Positions 12,499 through 24,670 of a stretch of DNA of 64,000 nt are shown one piece after another. The notes beneath the pieces are model-generated. The model searched no databases, was not told where the DNA came from, and saw nothing but the letters and a program-made list of their open reading frames with translations. Numbering within the stretch: position 1 is the first letter of the stretch; each line of letters starts with the position of its first letter. The DNA is from Acanthacorydalis orientalis (taxonomy: Eukaryota; Arthropoda; Insecta; Megaloptera; Corydalidae): the NCBI GenBank assembly GCA_034766995.1, contig CM068316.1, positions 19,280,090 through 19,344,089 on the forward strand. The letters run 5' to 3'. The translations under genes and the position numbers were made by a program.

Positions 12499-12522
12499 AT
12501 ATATATATATATATATATATAT
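12499..12522. repeat. (TA)n microsatellite
   Basis: TA tract of about 24 bp. Confidence 0.9.
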
Positions 12523-12524
12523 AA

Positions 12525-13240
12525 TAATTAAAGTTGGTTAATATTTTATTTAAAAAACTAAATATTTGAAACTAATATATTTATTTCCTTTTATATATAC
12601 GTTTAAACTTCAATTGTTAAGACCTATTACCTAAATATTGGTTATTAAAAAAATTCAAGTTTTGAATTATTTTTCATTATTAATTCCTAAAATATTTATT
12701 TACTATTTTCAGTTCACCCATTTTAATTTCTTTCTTGTTTTATTTATAAATAACTACTTATCCTGGTATCGTATTTAATATTATACAAAAATGTCAGTCA
12801 GAAGAAAAACCGAATAAAAGGATATATAAAACGTACAATAGGCTAGATGTGTATTTCTTTTTTGGCAGGAAGTACGGACTGAGAACTAGCTATTGCACGA
12901 AAAATTAATTACATTTTGTAAAACTTTTAAGATACTTAAATTAAAAACGGCTACAAAGAAAATGTCTTATTGAAGATATAAAACAACGTGTTTAGATTTT
13001 ATTGGATTATAACAACGAAAATTTTTAGTGGTTTATTGGTAAGTACGTTTTCTGGTGAATCGTTGTGATTTGAAAATATAAAATATTATGAAAATAGTAC
13101 ATAATAGTTTGCTTATTTATTGATTTATATTGAAATGATTATTTATTAACAATTTAACTATTTGAATAATGACACTCAAATATTTTTACCAAATAATACT
13201 GTATAACTAAAGAATAACTAAATAAAATATTAATTATATT
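12525..13240. other. AT-rich stretch without recognisable gene
   Basis: No reading frame, terminal repeat or known family was noticed. Confidence 0.5.
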
Positions 13241-13243
13241 ATA

Positions 13244-13408
13244 ATTTAGGCTTCCACATGAATGTATTAAAAAAATATGTTATTTTGTATTTACTATTTT
13301 AGTTCAACTGTATTTTAGTATTGAATTAAACAAAAATACTAAATAAAAAATGATATGATCTTTTTAATTTTTGCCATTTTTTAATACTTTCATAAGGAAA
13401 TCTAAATT
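13244..13408. mobile_element. MITE family X, copy 1 (about 165 bp)
   Basis: Imperfect terminal inverted repeats of about 30 bp: TTTAGGCTTCCACATGAATG on the left and the inverse of TTTAGATTTCCTTATGAAAG on the right, each continuing into TATTAAAA. A second copy lies at 48883-49053, and both share the central palindromic TAGTATTTTAGTTCAA block. No coding capacity. The superfamily is not determined. Confidence 0.75.
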
Positions 13409-13410
13409 TG

Positions 13411-13411
13411 A

Positions 13412-13461
<50 letters not shown>
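13411..13461. repeat. Compound (CT)n(TA)n microsatellite
   Basis: About 34 bp of CT followed by about 17 bp of TA. Confidence 0.96.
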
Positions 13462-13467
13462 CATAAG

Positions 13468-13559
13468 TAAATTTATACACTTCTAGAACATTTTATTTCA
13501 TTATAATTTATTAAAATAAAAAAATATATATTAGTACTAAATAAACATTTTTTATTATA

Positions 13560-13605
<46 letters not shown>

Positions 13606-13728
13606 GTAAAGTTCAAATTTCATCATTTAATTATCAAGGATACATTGACATATTTCCTTTTTTAAAAATATTTTATTCTGAAATAGAATGAGAAATAACT
13701 TCATTTTTAAAAAAAACTGATTTTAATT
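13468..13728. repeat. Duplicated 250-bp segment, copy 2, with internal (TA)n
   Basis: Partner of 11208-11456, in the same orientation about 2.26 kb away. Its internal TA tract is at 13566-13600. Confidence 0.85.
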
Positions 13729-13729
13729 T

Positions 13730-13731
<2 letters not shown>

Positions 13732-13804
<73 letters not shown>

Positions 13805-13824
13805 AATGTATGTGTGTGTGTATG
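13732..13824. repeat. (TA)n microsatellite passing into TATG/TG repeats
   Basis: About 65 bp of TA with a TG interruption, then GTATGTATGAATGTATGTGT. Confidence 0.95.
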
Positions 13825-14255
13825 AAATTTAAACTAATTATATAATAATTTTGACAATATTGAATTTAAAGAAATACGATTTAAATTCTTAAGAATTAAA
13901 AAAAATTCTTTCTATTTAAATTAATTTAAAATTTTCGATATTTATTGGAAGATAGATATATCTTAACTGAAGATTTTTTACATAATATAGATTTATTGTA
14001 ATATTCTGAAAATAATATGTGATATGAATATATTTTAAATATGTAATTAAAATTAATTTATGCGAAAGAAATATAATTATAATGATTATAGGTCTGTCTT
14101 ATTTAATTTGATTTTTATTAGTTCTTTTGGAGTGATATTTACCAATTCTTTTTTAAAATTTTGAAAAATTTTATTTTATTTTTAATGATTTTATAAAAAA
14201 TTACAGTATATAAAATTAATACATTAGTGAGAAAAATATATTAGTAGAAAATGGT

Positions 14256-14262
14256 ATGTATG

Positions 14263-14301
<39 letters not shown>

Positions 14302-14342
14302 TAATGTATATTCTATATATATATATATATAATATATATATA
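14256..14342. repeat. (TATG)n and (TA)n microsatellite cluster
   Basis: TATGTATGTATGTA, then about 35 bp of TA, a short unique spacer, and a second TA tract ending near 14342. Confidence 0.94.
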
Positions 14343-14344
14343 CT

Positions 14345-15195
14345 TTTCGACTAATTTTGTTTAAAAATTAAGAAGATAATGATTTTTAAAAATATCGATT
14401 AATTATAAATTATTTCAAAAAAAAAGTGTTCTTTAGTCGAAAAAAATTTGAAATTTTTCACTTCCTTTTTTATTTGATTTCTACTTAGCCAAGTAAATAT
14501 CATGAATGCAAACAACAAGGTAATTTTTTCGATTCTAGGTCTCTTTAGGATGTCAATTCTCATTTAGTTCTGTAATAAAACTATAATTTATTTTTACTGA
14601 TATCAGATCATTCTCCTTTGTTGAATTAAAAATTGTGTGAAAATATGTCATATAACAAAAAATTGTATTTAAGATTTAATAAAGGATTAAAGATTTATAT
14701 GTTATATAAGTACAGAACTAAATAAAATACCTGCTGCAATAATTAAGGAGTAAAATATTGTAATTATCATACCTGAAATTATACACATTGGGTGCGTAAA
14801 AGTGGTTGTCGCTGTCAAGGAGAGTTTACAAAATGTTGTATATTTTTAAGTTATAATAAAACAGTATGCAATAATTGCTGACCTGTAGAAAAAATATTTA
14901 TTACTTCTCTTTATTAGAAAAATAATAATATTTAGCTGGTTATGAAGCCAAACTTAAATTCATTAGACATATTGAAGTGATTAAATATTAAAATTGTAGT
15001 TACATTAAGCGAATTGATAAAAAGAATAATAGCAAGGTGAAATGTATGTTTTCTGGTTTATTATACAGAATTGTATTTATCTATTGTACTAAAATAATGT
15101 ATAGTATAAAATATAAAATAATTATTTTTAGTTTTATGTTTCACAAATATCAAAATCGCATATGTTTATAATTATTGTCGGCTGTTTTATTTAAT
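14345..15195. other. AT-rich stretch without recognisable gene
   Basis: No reading frame, repeat family or terminal repeat was noticed. Confidence 0.5.
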
Positions 15196-15196
15196 A

Positions 15197-15276
15197 TTAG
15201 GTCGATAGGATAATAATTTCGGTTCTTGTTATGAATTTGAAGGTCATAAACTGCTATTATTTTTCTACTAACCTAA
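15197..15276. mobile_element. Mariner family 2 MITE, 80 bp
   Basis: Starts TTAGGTCGATAGGATAATAA and ends with the inverse of TTAGGTTAGTAGAAAAATAA, with TA on both sides (15195-15196 and 15277-15278). It is exactly 80 bp: a family 2 left end joined to the last 49 bp of the family, including ATGAATTTGAAGGTCATAAA. It is the same deletion form as 62262-62341, and by size and structure it is the insect counterpart of the human MADE1 element. Confidence 0.9.
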
Positions 15277-15335
15277 TATTTTTAGTTGAAAATTAGTTTT
15301 CAGTCACAAAAAATATACATATACACATATTTATT

Positions 15336-15338
<3 letters not shown>

Positions 15339-15385
<47 letters not shown>
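15339..15385. repeat. (TA)n microsatellite
   Basis: TA tract of about 47 bp. Confidence 0.96.
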
Positions 15386-15388
<3 letters not shown>

Positions 15389-15854
15389 GTACTCATAAAG
15401 TCTTCTGAACATTAAAATGATATTTCTGCTATCGTATGAAGTACACGATCCATAAAAATCATTCATCGGTGAAATATGATGAAAATATAAAAAAAAAACA
15501 CACGAAAAACATTCAAGCAACTGTTGGAATTAAGAGCGCAATCCTGCACAGTAAGTTATCGCATTTTTTTACTTTTAACTACATGCAATTAACAACACTG
15601 TTACGAAAAATAAAGGGGAGTAAAAAATTCAAAGGGTTAATACCCATCATATGATGTTCAGCTCATGCTGGCACGGATTCGCAAACATATTTCCGCTTGA
15701 AAATTTCGCAAAAAAAAATGTAATAAAAATCTATATGAACTCGATGATAAAACCGTATAAGTATTTTTTATGGATTATAAAATTCTAGTTACTTTTTTTC
15801 TACAAAATATGATGTGTTTGTGTTGATACATTTTACAGTTGTATATTTTTACAT

Positions 15855-15856
<2 letters not shown>

Positions 15857-15905
<49 letters not shown>

Positions 15906-15981
15906 TTTATATATTTTTATCACTTAAATAATCTATATTATTTAAAATATTATCATATGAATATATATATATATATATATA
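15857..15981. repeat. Two (TA)n tracts
   Basis: TA at 15857-15899 and 15960-15981, separated by ordinary AT-rich DNA. Confidence 0.94.
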
Positions 15982-16384
15982 TTCAATGAAATATTTAAAT
16001 ATTTATTGCAACATTGATTTTAAAATATATTTATTTCATTTTATAATTTAAAAAAATCTTTTTAAGATCAATTCTAATAAAATTATATGAGTTCTTATTA
16101 TGGACAATAGTTTAATAACAATATGTTAAAAATTAAAATTAATATAGCAGTTATAGATTATTATAGAATATTTATAGTACGCTTCTTCTATCTACTAATT
16201 AAACTGTTTGTTTTTATTTCAGAATAGACAACTTTTATTAAGGCGGAAGTGTAATAACATAATTATATATACATGAACTGGAGTGAAGACAAAATTATTT
16301 CAGCTCATTTGACATATTCCCAAAAAATTTTGTAGAGCACATTGACTGTCATAGCTATTGTTTCTTATAGCCAGTGATGTTATA

Positions 16385-16440
16385 GGCCTGAGGGCTATGT
16401 CTATCAAATATTATAGCCACATATTTTCACCCCTCAGGCC
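16385..16440. other. Nested stem-loop, perfect 10-bp outer arms
   Basis: GGCCTGAGGG at 16385-16394 pairs perfectly with 16431-16440. An inner GGCTAT / ATAGCC pair lies in the loop. The flanks repeat the words CATAGCTAT, TTATAGCC and GGCTATCAAA, and CACATTGA recurs inverted at about 16338 and 16553, so a larger decayed foldback element of about 220 bp is possible. Confidence 0.55.
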
Positions 16441-16849
16441 ATGGCTATCAAAAATGATAGGTAACGTATATAGTTTTATGTTGAAAAAAACACAAATTAC
16501 AAAAAAAGTATGTTGGCTTCGTGGCGAACAGTTGCAAAATTGACTGAGCAATCAATGTGTTAAAAAAGAGATTTATCATTTGTTTTAATTTAATATGTTC
16601 TATTTAAGGAATTCATAAATGTATCAATTTATTTTATTTTATTTCTAATTGTTAATTTAATTTATACATAATATTATAAATAAATACTCAAAACAATTGT
16701 TCGTTCACAAAAACTATTTTAAATTTAGAACATATTACTTACAGTGATGTTCTTAAAATAAAAAATAATATTAAATAGATAGCATTTTTTATACTTAAGA
16801 TAGAAACCTTATGCAGGTGTTACGCGATCACTAATATTTTCATTCTTTT

Positions 16850-16852
<3 letters not shown>

Positions 16853-16884
<32 letters not shown>
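16853..16884. repeat. (TA)n microsatellite
   Basis: TA tract of about 32 bp. Confidence 0.94.
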
Positions 16885-16887
<3 letters not shown>

Positions 16888-17715
16888 TGTGTAAAGTTTT
16901 TATACAATGAATTAAAATATAAATAAATTACTGATGAAAAATTAGATAATCAAGTTAAAAAATATGAAAAAAGCATATCTATTTATTGAGAGACAATAAA
17001 TCTCTTGAATAAATCCGCTGTAAGAACAATCTATACAAGAAGTGTAATATTGATTATAAAAAAAACTACAAATTTTATGATCATAAAGTTCTATACTAGA
17101 ATAGCGATATAAGCTTTTTGTTTATGGAATCATGTGGTAAATTAAATTACCCTCTTCTATGAGTACTGAATACTGAGGCGTCCGACTATAGTTCTTCACA
17201 AATTCTAATTTTATCTTATATTGAGGGTTTGTGCTAATCAGTGAGAGATTTTTCTGTAGCCATCATTCTGAGAATGATGGCATTATCTTTGGAATATACA
17301 TATCCAACAATAAAATATAATCAATAATAATTTATTGAGCATTTTTGATAAGATTTTTTTGTATGGTTTATAAGGTAAAAAAGAATTCATCTGCTTTTAG
17401 CCACAGAATTCCAAATTTCTTACGAAAGTAATCTCTTAATGAGGTGCACTCTCAGTTGCCAATTTTAATTGTGAAAGGAAATAAATATTTATTAAAGCTA
17501 CTTCCATACATTCAGAAAAAATCTCAATAATATGTATTAAAAAAATATTAAAAATAGGAAATAGTTATCAAATAAATTATTTTTTAAGAAAGATATTTAT
17601 AGGTATATAAAAGTGAGGTGTGAGATAAATGTTTTGTAACTAGAAGGATCTATTTGAAGTACGAATAAAGTGAATTTAATATAGAAGTAATTAGATTATT
17701 CTGAATAAAAATTAT
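16885..17715. other. AT-rich stretch without recognisable gene
   Basis: Holds a small perfect hairpin at 17259-17281 (arms GCCATCATT / AATGATGGC, loop CTGAG) and the string CCGACTATAGTTCTTCACAA at 17190. Related strings recur at 18403 and 18533 (GACTATAGTCC and CAACTGTAGTTCTT). No gene was seen. Confidence 0.45.
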
Positions 17716-17716
17716 A

Positions 17717-18082
17717 TCTCTCTCTATTAATAAAAATCAGACCTGGTGTCGTCAAGTGATTTTTATTCTTATTCTGATTGGGTGATACATCAGTACATGA
17801 CAAGTGTTCTGTTTCACGATGTACAAATGAAAGATGGTATACGATTTCAGTGCAAAACTGATAAGAAATTTATTCAAAATATTATATTAACTGAATCTTT
17901 CTAGAAAAAAAATTGTTATACATTTTAACATTATATTTTGTACGACTTACATTTTACGCGGATTATCTCTGTGTATAATTTGTTAATTTCTGTTATTTGT
18001 TAGGGGGGAAGCGAGTGTTAGCAAGCGGGGAGTGAATCCCCTTTGAGGGATGACGGGCGCAGTAAGCAGGGGGCGCCTCCAG
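17717..18082 (+). mobile_element. Helitron-like element family 2, probably full-length non-autonomous copy
   Basis: The 5' end reads TCTCTCTCTATTAATAAAAA and aligns with 5941-6270. The 3' part is GC-rich and rich in hairpins: GGGGAGTGAATCCCC, then GACGGGCGCAGTAAGCAGGG and GGCGCCTCC, like the GC-rich hairpin ends of arthropod Helitron-type elements. There is no clear CTRR terminus, so the right boundary is approximate. No coding sequence. Confidence 0.5.
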
Positions 18083-18633
18083 TTTTACAAAAAAATATTT
18101 ACTTTTTGTGTTATGTCTTTGTAATTAGTAGACATTTTACTTGAATTCAGTGCTTAAAACGTAATTAGAATTAGACTAAACAAATCTGTTATGCATAGTT
18201 TCATGTCTTCATTATTTAATTTTTTTTATGCAGTTTAAGAGAGAACAAATCAATGAATGTTAATATAACTGGGTATTTATTTTGAATAAAATAATACAAG
18301 TCTGATAAAAAATTGTACGACGTTGTTGTGAATCCAAGTCAAAGTATTAAAAAGTTTTAAGCTGTTTTTGATTACTGAATCATTTTATGAAATCGAGATT
18401 TTTTGACCCGACTATAGTCCATTTTTATTGTCTACTTCTTTCGACGAGGGTTGCGAAGCAACATTCTGAACGACTGTTCTGTGGATTATTTTTTTCTCAT
18501 AAATAAGCAACAAATTTCATTGCTTCGCTCGACGGCCAACTGTAGTTCTTTTTTCACAAATATTGATGTTATTTACATGTTTGTGAATACTTTTTGGACT
18601 GTTTTTTTTTATATTTCATTGTTTTTTATGTTT

Positions 18634-18638
<5 letters not shown>

Positions 18639-18672
<34 letters not shown>
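18639..18672. repeat. (TA)n microsatellite
   Basis: TA tract of about 33 bp. Confidence 0.94.
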
Positions 18673-19639
<967 letters not shown>

Positions 19640-20895
19640 TTACGATTATTTATTATAAAATTATATTAATTTGTACTGTTGACCAATACAAGTCGTGAAT
19701 TAAATATATTATTTATAAATTTATATATCATAGATTTAATACTTGAATATATGTGAAAAAAATAATAGTCGTTAAATAAATTATTAAAAAAGAATGTTTT
19801 TTCTTGTCTAAAAAAATTATATTTTATTTTTAATATCCTATAGCAAATGTTAAGTTAAGATTTTTTTAACTTGAAATTAGTATATGGTAAACTGAAATGT
19901 AAATTCAGTTTTATTGAACAAGAATCGTTAAATCTGTTGTGATAGCTTGGTGTATTAATCTAAATTTAATCTTGTATATATTATATTTAAATTTAATATT
20001 AAATAAATCGAATTATGGTTAAAATGAAAACTTGTCTACATAGAAAATGAATCATAAAAAATAATTAATATCATATAAAAGTTGAAATGATAAATGAATA
20101 TATATTTATTTTACAATTTTGCTGTTTTATAAATGAAAAAATATTGCTGAATTGGGCTGTTTGTTAGTTTTTATAAAATAAAATCTCTTTTTGCACTAAT
20201 TAATTTATTAATCTATTTATATTAGACTTTATACTCAAATATACTATTTCCCTCAAAAATGTTTTTTTTATTATAGAAATTTATTTTCACTTTCATCGGT
20301 AAAACTTGTCTTTTTATTGAAAATTTGAAATTATTCTAAAAAAGTTTAAAATGTTTCTTTTATCGCTAGACTCATATCAATCAATACAGATAGATTTTGA
20401 TAAATAGAAATCTTAAGATTCAAAAATTAAGCAAAAAATCCTTTAAGAATAATGTTAATCTACAATATAATCTAGTGGTACTCAAAGTTTATAATAATGC
20501 AACCTCTTAAATTACTCAATGATTTTGGCTGAAATTTCCTTTCCTCCATGACAGTGTAATTAATGAGGTTAAATTTATATAATAATTTAAATATTTTAAT
20601 TACTTTTGAAAGATTACATTTGATTGGAAACAGATAAATAAATATAAAATGTAGAGTTGTATTGTTTCGTTTAAAGTGGGAGACATTATTTTTAATAATA
20701 TCATATTTGAGAAATCTAACTTTAAGCACTTTTATTTTTCATCGCAAATTATTTTTATCGATTAGCAATAAACGAATTTGATTTCTTATAGTTGTTTTTA
20801 ATTTTTATTTTTAAAATAACTATTTCTAACTGCGATCCCCTTAATGAAGGTTGCAACCACTGAGACGTTGAAATGCAAGAAAGACATATATAATA

Positions 20896-21405
20896 TTAGG
20901 TGTAAAAATTACTTCGGTGTCTTTAAATTGAATCAATCATAATTCTGTTGTAAATCAAAATATTTTTTCGTCCTTCTAGGATCTTGAAGTTCCAATCTTA
21001 ACATTTAAAAAACTCCATATATCTTGGCCAAGCAGTTGGCATAACCTTAGAAAACAGTAGTGAACACGATGGGGTCCGAAAAGCAGTATATTAAGCATTG
21101 CATACTTTTCGCATTTTAATTAAAAAAAAATCTGATGAAGCCACGAAAATGTTTTTTTTAGCTTTGAGGAAAGAAGCTGTGACGCTTAAGATATGCAAAA
21201 AAATGTTCAAACAGTGTGGAAGAGGTCTGGAAATGCATTACAACTTCATCGACTGAAAGTCGCCATCTTTTTGTAGACAAGAAATTCGTCAGTTGTCCGA
21301 TAGATGGAGCAAAATTCTACAAAATAATAAGATTGAAATGTCTTCCACTTATTCGTTAACATGCATTTTATACAAAAAAGGCATCGAATTAATTTGTACA
21401 CCTAA
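20896..21405 (+). mobile_element. Mariner family 3, internally deleted copy (510 bp)
   Basis: Ends TTAGGTGTAAAAATTACTTC and the inverse of TTAGGTGTACAAATTAATTC, flanked by TA on both sides (20894-20895 and 21406-21407). An ATG at 21069 opens MGSEKQYIKHCILFAF, with a TAA at 21117 where the frame would continue LKKNSDEATKMF and then LRKEAV, a typical N-terminal mariner transposase sequence. The catalytic part is lost, and a C-terminal remnant follows. Only one copy was seen in the window. Confidence 0.85.
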
Positions 21406-21539
21406 TATATAAACACTACAGAAATATTTCATATGTTATAATATTTTTGGTTATTAGTTTTATATATATATTATATTTCGAGTAAATAAATCTACGTTTA
21501 AATTATTATTATATATGTACATACACACACACACATATG

Positions 21540-21545
<6 letters not shown>

Positions 21546-21588
<43 letters not shown>
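21546..21588. repeat. (TA)n microsatellite preceded by (CA)n
   Basis: ACACACACACA at about 21523, then TATGTATATG, and then about 43 bp of TA. Confidence 0.95.
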
Positions 21589-21677
21589 CAATTATCTGTA
21601 GTTATTGTTTATTTATTTATTGGCTTCATATAATATTTTATGTATTTATGTTTAAATGTTATAGATTTATTTTTAAA

Positions 21678-21679
<2 letters not shown>

Positions 21680-21715
<36 letters not shown>
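21680..21715. repeat. (TA)n microsatellite
   Basis: TA tract of about 35 bp. Confidence 0.94.
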
Positions 21716-21717
<2 letters not shown>

Positions 21718-21912
21718 AACATGTAGATTAATTGGAAAGAAAATCAAATTAGTATATGTGCTATAATTGTCTTAAATACTTGATTCACAGCACGTTTGCT
21801 TTAATAGCATAAATAATAAATATTTCTAATAAATTAACGACCAACAAGTTATACAAGTAAATAAAATATATTATTAAAGTGTTCATACTAATTAATTTTT
21901 ATTAATATATAC

Positions 21913-21913
<1 letters not shown>

Positions 21914-21951
<38 letters not shown>

Positions 21952-21961
21952 TAGATAGATA
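21914..21961. repeat. (TA)n passing into (GATA)n
   Basis: About 36 bp of TA followed by three GATA units. Confidence 0.95.
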
Positions 21962-22610
21962 AAGTGTGTGCGTCCTTATATATGTGTATAGTTTTAAACA
22001 TTGAATATTCTAGAAGGAAAAATTCCTAAATCTTGAGTTCTAAATATTAAATTTATTATTAAACCATGAATATTTATTATAAATAGAATATTATTATTTT
22101 TTATTTTCGACTTATAAATTTTGTTAATGTATTTTAGATACATCTTTAATTTTTCCACTTAGAATATTTTCAATAAATGATTAATTCACTGGAGATTGAA
22201 AAACAAATTTAATTAATTTCTATACTTTATTTAACTTGTTGCCTTTTTAAAATTCGAATTTAAAATATTTTTTTAAAAAATAAATATAACAAAATAAAAA
22301 TTAATATTAGGAAAAATGAAGGAAGAAAACATGAGATTTTTTGAAGACATCTATTTTGAAAAACTGATTTATAAATAAATATTTTTGATTTTATCCCATT
22401 TATGAAGAATAAATAATTCATATTTTAAAAAGGAGGTACATTTCTTCATCTACAGACATTATTTTTATCTAGCTGTTACGTTCAGTTCATTAAACGTTAT
22501 TATGGGTTGTATTATAATGTTTATTATTTAGTAAATGAAAGGGAATAAATCTTTTATAGGTAAAAAAAAACTATTTAGGTGTGCGATGAATCGATAAAAT
22601 TAATACTAAC

Positions 22611-22793
22611 CAGCTGGTGGTTTGAACTGAAACTCTTCAAACACTGCTGGCATTGGTGTGGCTTGACGTCTCCGGCCCCGAGCCCTCCGGGGCCGCGGGC
22701 TCCCGTCAGTCCCGCAAGCCCGCTGAGGCTGTTGACGCCGTGGCCTAACTCGCGTGCGTGGTGCATCTGCATCGCCGACTTGTGCATGAAGAT
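22611..22793 (-). CDS. rn/sqz: rotund/squeeze-type C2H2 zinc-finger protein, internal exon (Gly-rich region and start of finger 1)
   Basis: A 61-codon internal exon. On the minus strand the acceptor TTTGTTTACAG precedes ATC TTC ATG, and the donor GTTAGT follows CAG CTG. It encodes IFMHKSAMQMHHAREL, a Gly/Ala/Pro-rich linker (about residues 17-41), and then KPHQCQQCLKSFSSNHQL, which is the two cysteines and most of a C2H2 finger whose histidines come from the next exon. The joined finger fits C-x2-C-x12-H-x3-H. HQCQQCLKSFSSNHQL is characteristic, to my knowledge, of insect rotund and squeeze proteins, which are DNA-binding regulators of limb and neuron identity. The ATG codons here are internal because the acceptor sits just upstream. 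The exon is strongly GC-rich against a very AT-rich background. Upstream exons were not found. Confidence 0.92.
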
Positions 22794-22860
22794 CTGTAAA
22801 CAAATTAAATTGTATTTTTTTTGTATTTTTACTCATATTTTACCTACACTTAAACATCAA

Positions 22861-22862
<2 letters not shown>

Positions 22863-22906
<44 letters not shown>
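22863..22906. repeat. (TA)n microsatellite
   Basis: About 43 bp of TA, only some 70 bp upstream (minus strand) of the zinc-finger exon acceptor. Confidence 0.96.
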
Positions 22907-22907
<1 letters not shown>

Positions 22908-22993
22908 CAAGCAAAAATTATACATTTTTTCCTTTAATATGGTCTTTTTTATTTGCACATGTTTAAATCAAATTTTAATAATATTCTTAATTA

Positions 22994-23936
22994 CGAGGTC
23001 AGACAATTAAGTAATGCGACCGATTTTTTTTCTCTGCCTGTGGTAACACTGCGAACCTGTAACTCAGCCACCATAATAGCAGATCCCTACTCTCTCGATT
23101 GAGACCTTGACCACCCTCGTACGATCATTTCTTCGCCAGCTGTTTAGTGTTTTGTAACAACGCGCGAGTAGTGCATGTCACGAAATCCTTTCAGATGAGC
23201 AAAAAGCCCACCGAATGAACATCGCTCAAGATTGTCTCGAGCAGGTTGAAAGTGATCCTACTCTTCTCGATCGAGTTATTACTGGTGATGAAAGTTGGTT
23301 CTTTCAATATGACCCCGAAACTAAACGACAAAGCCAACAGTGGCTGTCCCCTGGAGCACCAAGGCCAAAGAAGGCGAGAATGAGCAAGTCCAAAGTGAAA
23401 ACCATGTTGATTTGCTTCTTCGACAGCAAAGGGGTGGTTCACAAAGAGTTCGTACCACCTGGACAAACCGTAAATCAAGTATTCTACCGCAATGTGCTCG
23501 AAAAATTACGAAAAAGGGTGCTCAGAGTGCGTCCAGAGATCGCGAAGACTTGGGTTCTGCATCACGACAATGCTCCCTGTCACAGTGCGTTCAGTGTCTC
23601 TCAGTTTTTGGCGTCTAAAGGCATCGCAACGTTACCACAACCGCCCTATTCACCGGACATGTCACCCTGCGACTTTTTCCTATTCCCCCATATGAAAAAA
23701 ATCGTCAAAGGTCGACATTTTGACTCCGTTGAAGATATCCAAGAATCTGTGACGAGGGTACTCGGAGAGGTCCTACAAGAAGTGTTCCAGAATTGTTACG
23801 AAAACTGGAAAACTCGCTGGAATAAGTGTATAGATGCGGGAGGGGACTACTTTGAAGGGGATCGCAGCGATGTACCTTAATTTTTAAATATACTCGATTT
23901 TTGAATTTTGTCGCATTACTTAATTGTCTGACCTCG
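22994..23936 (+). mobile_element. Mariner family 1, internally deleted copy (943 bp)
   Basis: Perfect terminal inverted repeats of about 27 bp beginning CGAGGTCAGACAATTAAGTA, with the TA target duplication at 22992-22993 and 23937-23938. A full mariner is usually about 1.3 kb; here about 350 bp coding for the DNA-binding domain is missing. The element lies 200 bp from the acceptor of the 183-bp zinc-finger exon, in antisense orientation to that gene. Confidence 0.97.
23215..23880 (+). pseudogene. Mariner family 1 transposase lacking its DNA-binding domain (221 codons open)
   Basis: This is the catalytic half of a mariner transposase. All three catalytic aspartates are present: the first in ITGDESWFF, the second in HHDNAPCH and the third in SPDMSPCDFFLF, with 34 residues between the last two (DD34D). 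The frame is open without stop to the natural end (GDRSDVP). A full-length protein has about 340-350 residues, and the N-terminal paired-like helix-turn-helix region is deleted. In-frame codons for LSDEQKAHR precede the first ATG, which marks that ATG as an internal methionine. Immediately upstream, ATGTCACGAAATCC may be the true start region, fused out of frame by the deletion. Without the binding domain it cannot act on its own terminal repeats; whether any protein is made is unknown. Confidence 0.92.
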
Positions 23937-23939
23937 TAT

Positions 23940-24635
23940 ATTCGAATTACTAATTAAGCGTTGATATTTTGACAATAAAATTAATATTATTATTTATTAA
24001 CTTGTTATCTTTGTATTTTAGTATATATATATATATATATGAAATTTTTATGATTTATTTTCTTCATTTGTTAATAAAATAAAGATTTTTTAATATGAAT
24101 TTTTTACAGTCGAAATACTCCAAATGAAGACATTAATAATATTCTTCCCGTCATGATTGTTCTCAATTAGAGATAAACATAAGAGATAATTAATTCACAA
24201 ATTATAAATGTGTTTATATACTATGTATTGTTATAATATTTATATTATTATTAAATATTTTTTTAATGTACGGAAGTTAGTATTTTAAAACCTAAATATT
24301 TTAGTTTATTGTGTTAAAAAACACGATAATCATAAAGGTTTAAATTTGTATAAGTGTTTTAAAATAGCATTGTCATGCATTTAAAATAACAATTTGAAGA
24401 CGGATTTTTAACATAATTTCAAAAGTCGAGATACAAATTTCATCAGTGATAATGGTACATTTATTTGTAATATTTACAAAAAGCACAGATTTATAGAAAA
24501 TTATGTGTAACGGCCTAAAAAAAATTATTGTTGATAAAACAATAATTTTATTCATCAGCAATCTTGAAAGAAATTAAATAATATAGATCAAAGAAGTAAA
24601 CACACATTAATTCACTTTACTGGAAAAATAAAGTA

Positions 24636-24670
<35 letters not shown>

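Noticed and set aside
17190..18560. Repeated word GACTATAGT (17190, 18403, 18533) as ends of a transposon
   Set aside because: All three are in the same orientation with different flanks, so they do not form inverted ends; too little for a call.
20472..20729. 85-codon minus-strand frame in the 3.0-kb intron
   Set aside because: Composition is typical of AT-rich random translation, and there is no recognised motif. The intron is spliced across it in the proposed gene structure.
22606..22836. 76-codon minus-strand frame overlapping the 183-bp exon
   Set aside because: It is another reading frame of the same exon and crosses its splice acceptor; it lacks the C2H2 pattern.
22579..23010. 143-codon plus-strand frame with a proline-rich part
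   Set aside because: It is the antisense of the glycine-rich zinc-finger exon followed by a (TA)n tract. The splice sites and the C2H2 pattern are on the minus strand.
23191..23478. 95-codon minus-strand frame
   Set aside because: Antisense shadow of the mariner transposase. The plus strand carries the catalytic motifs.
23340..23695. Two further plus-strand frames (92 and 67 codons)
   Set aside because: They are out-of-frame readings inside the 221-codon transposase frame.
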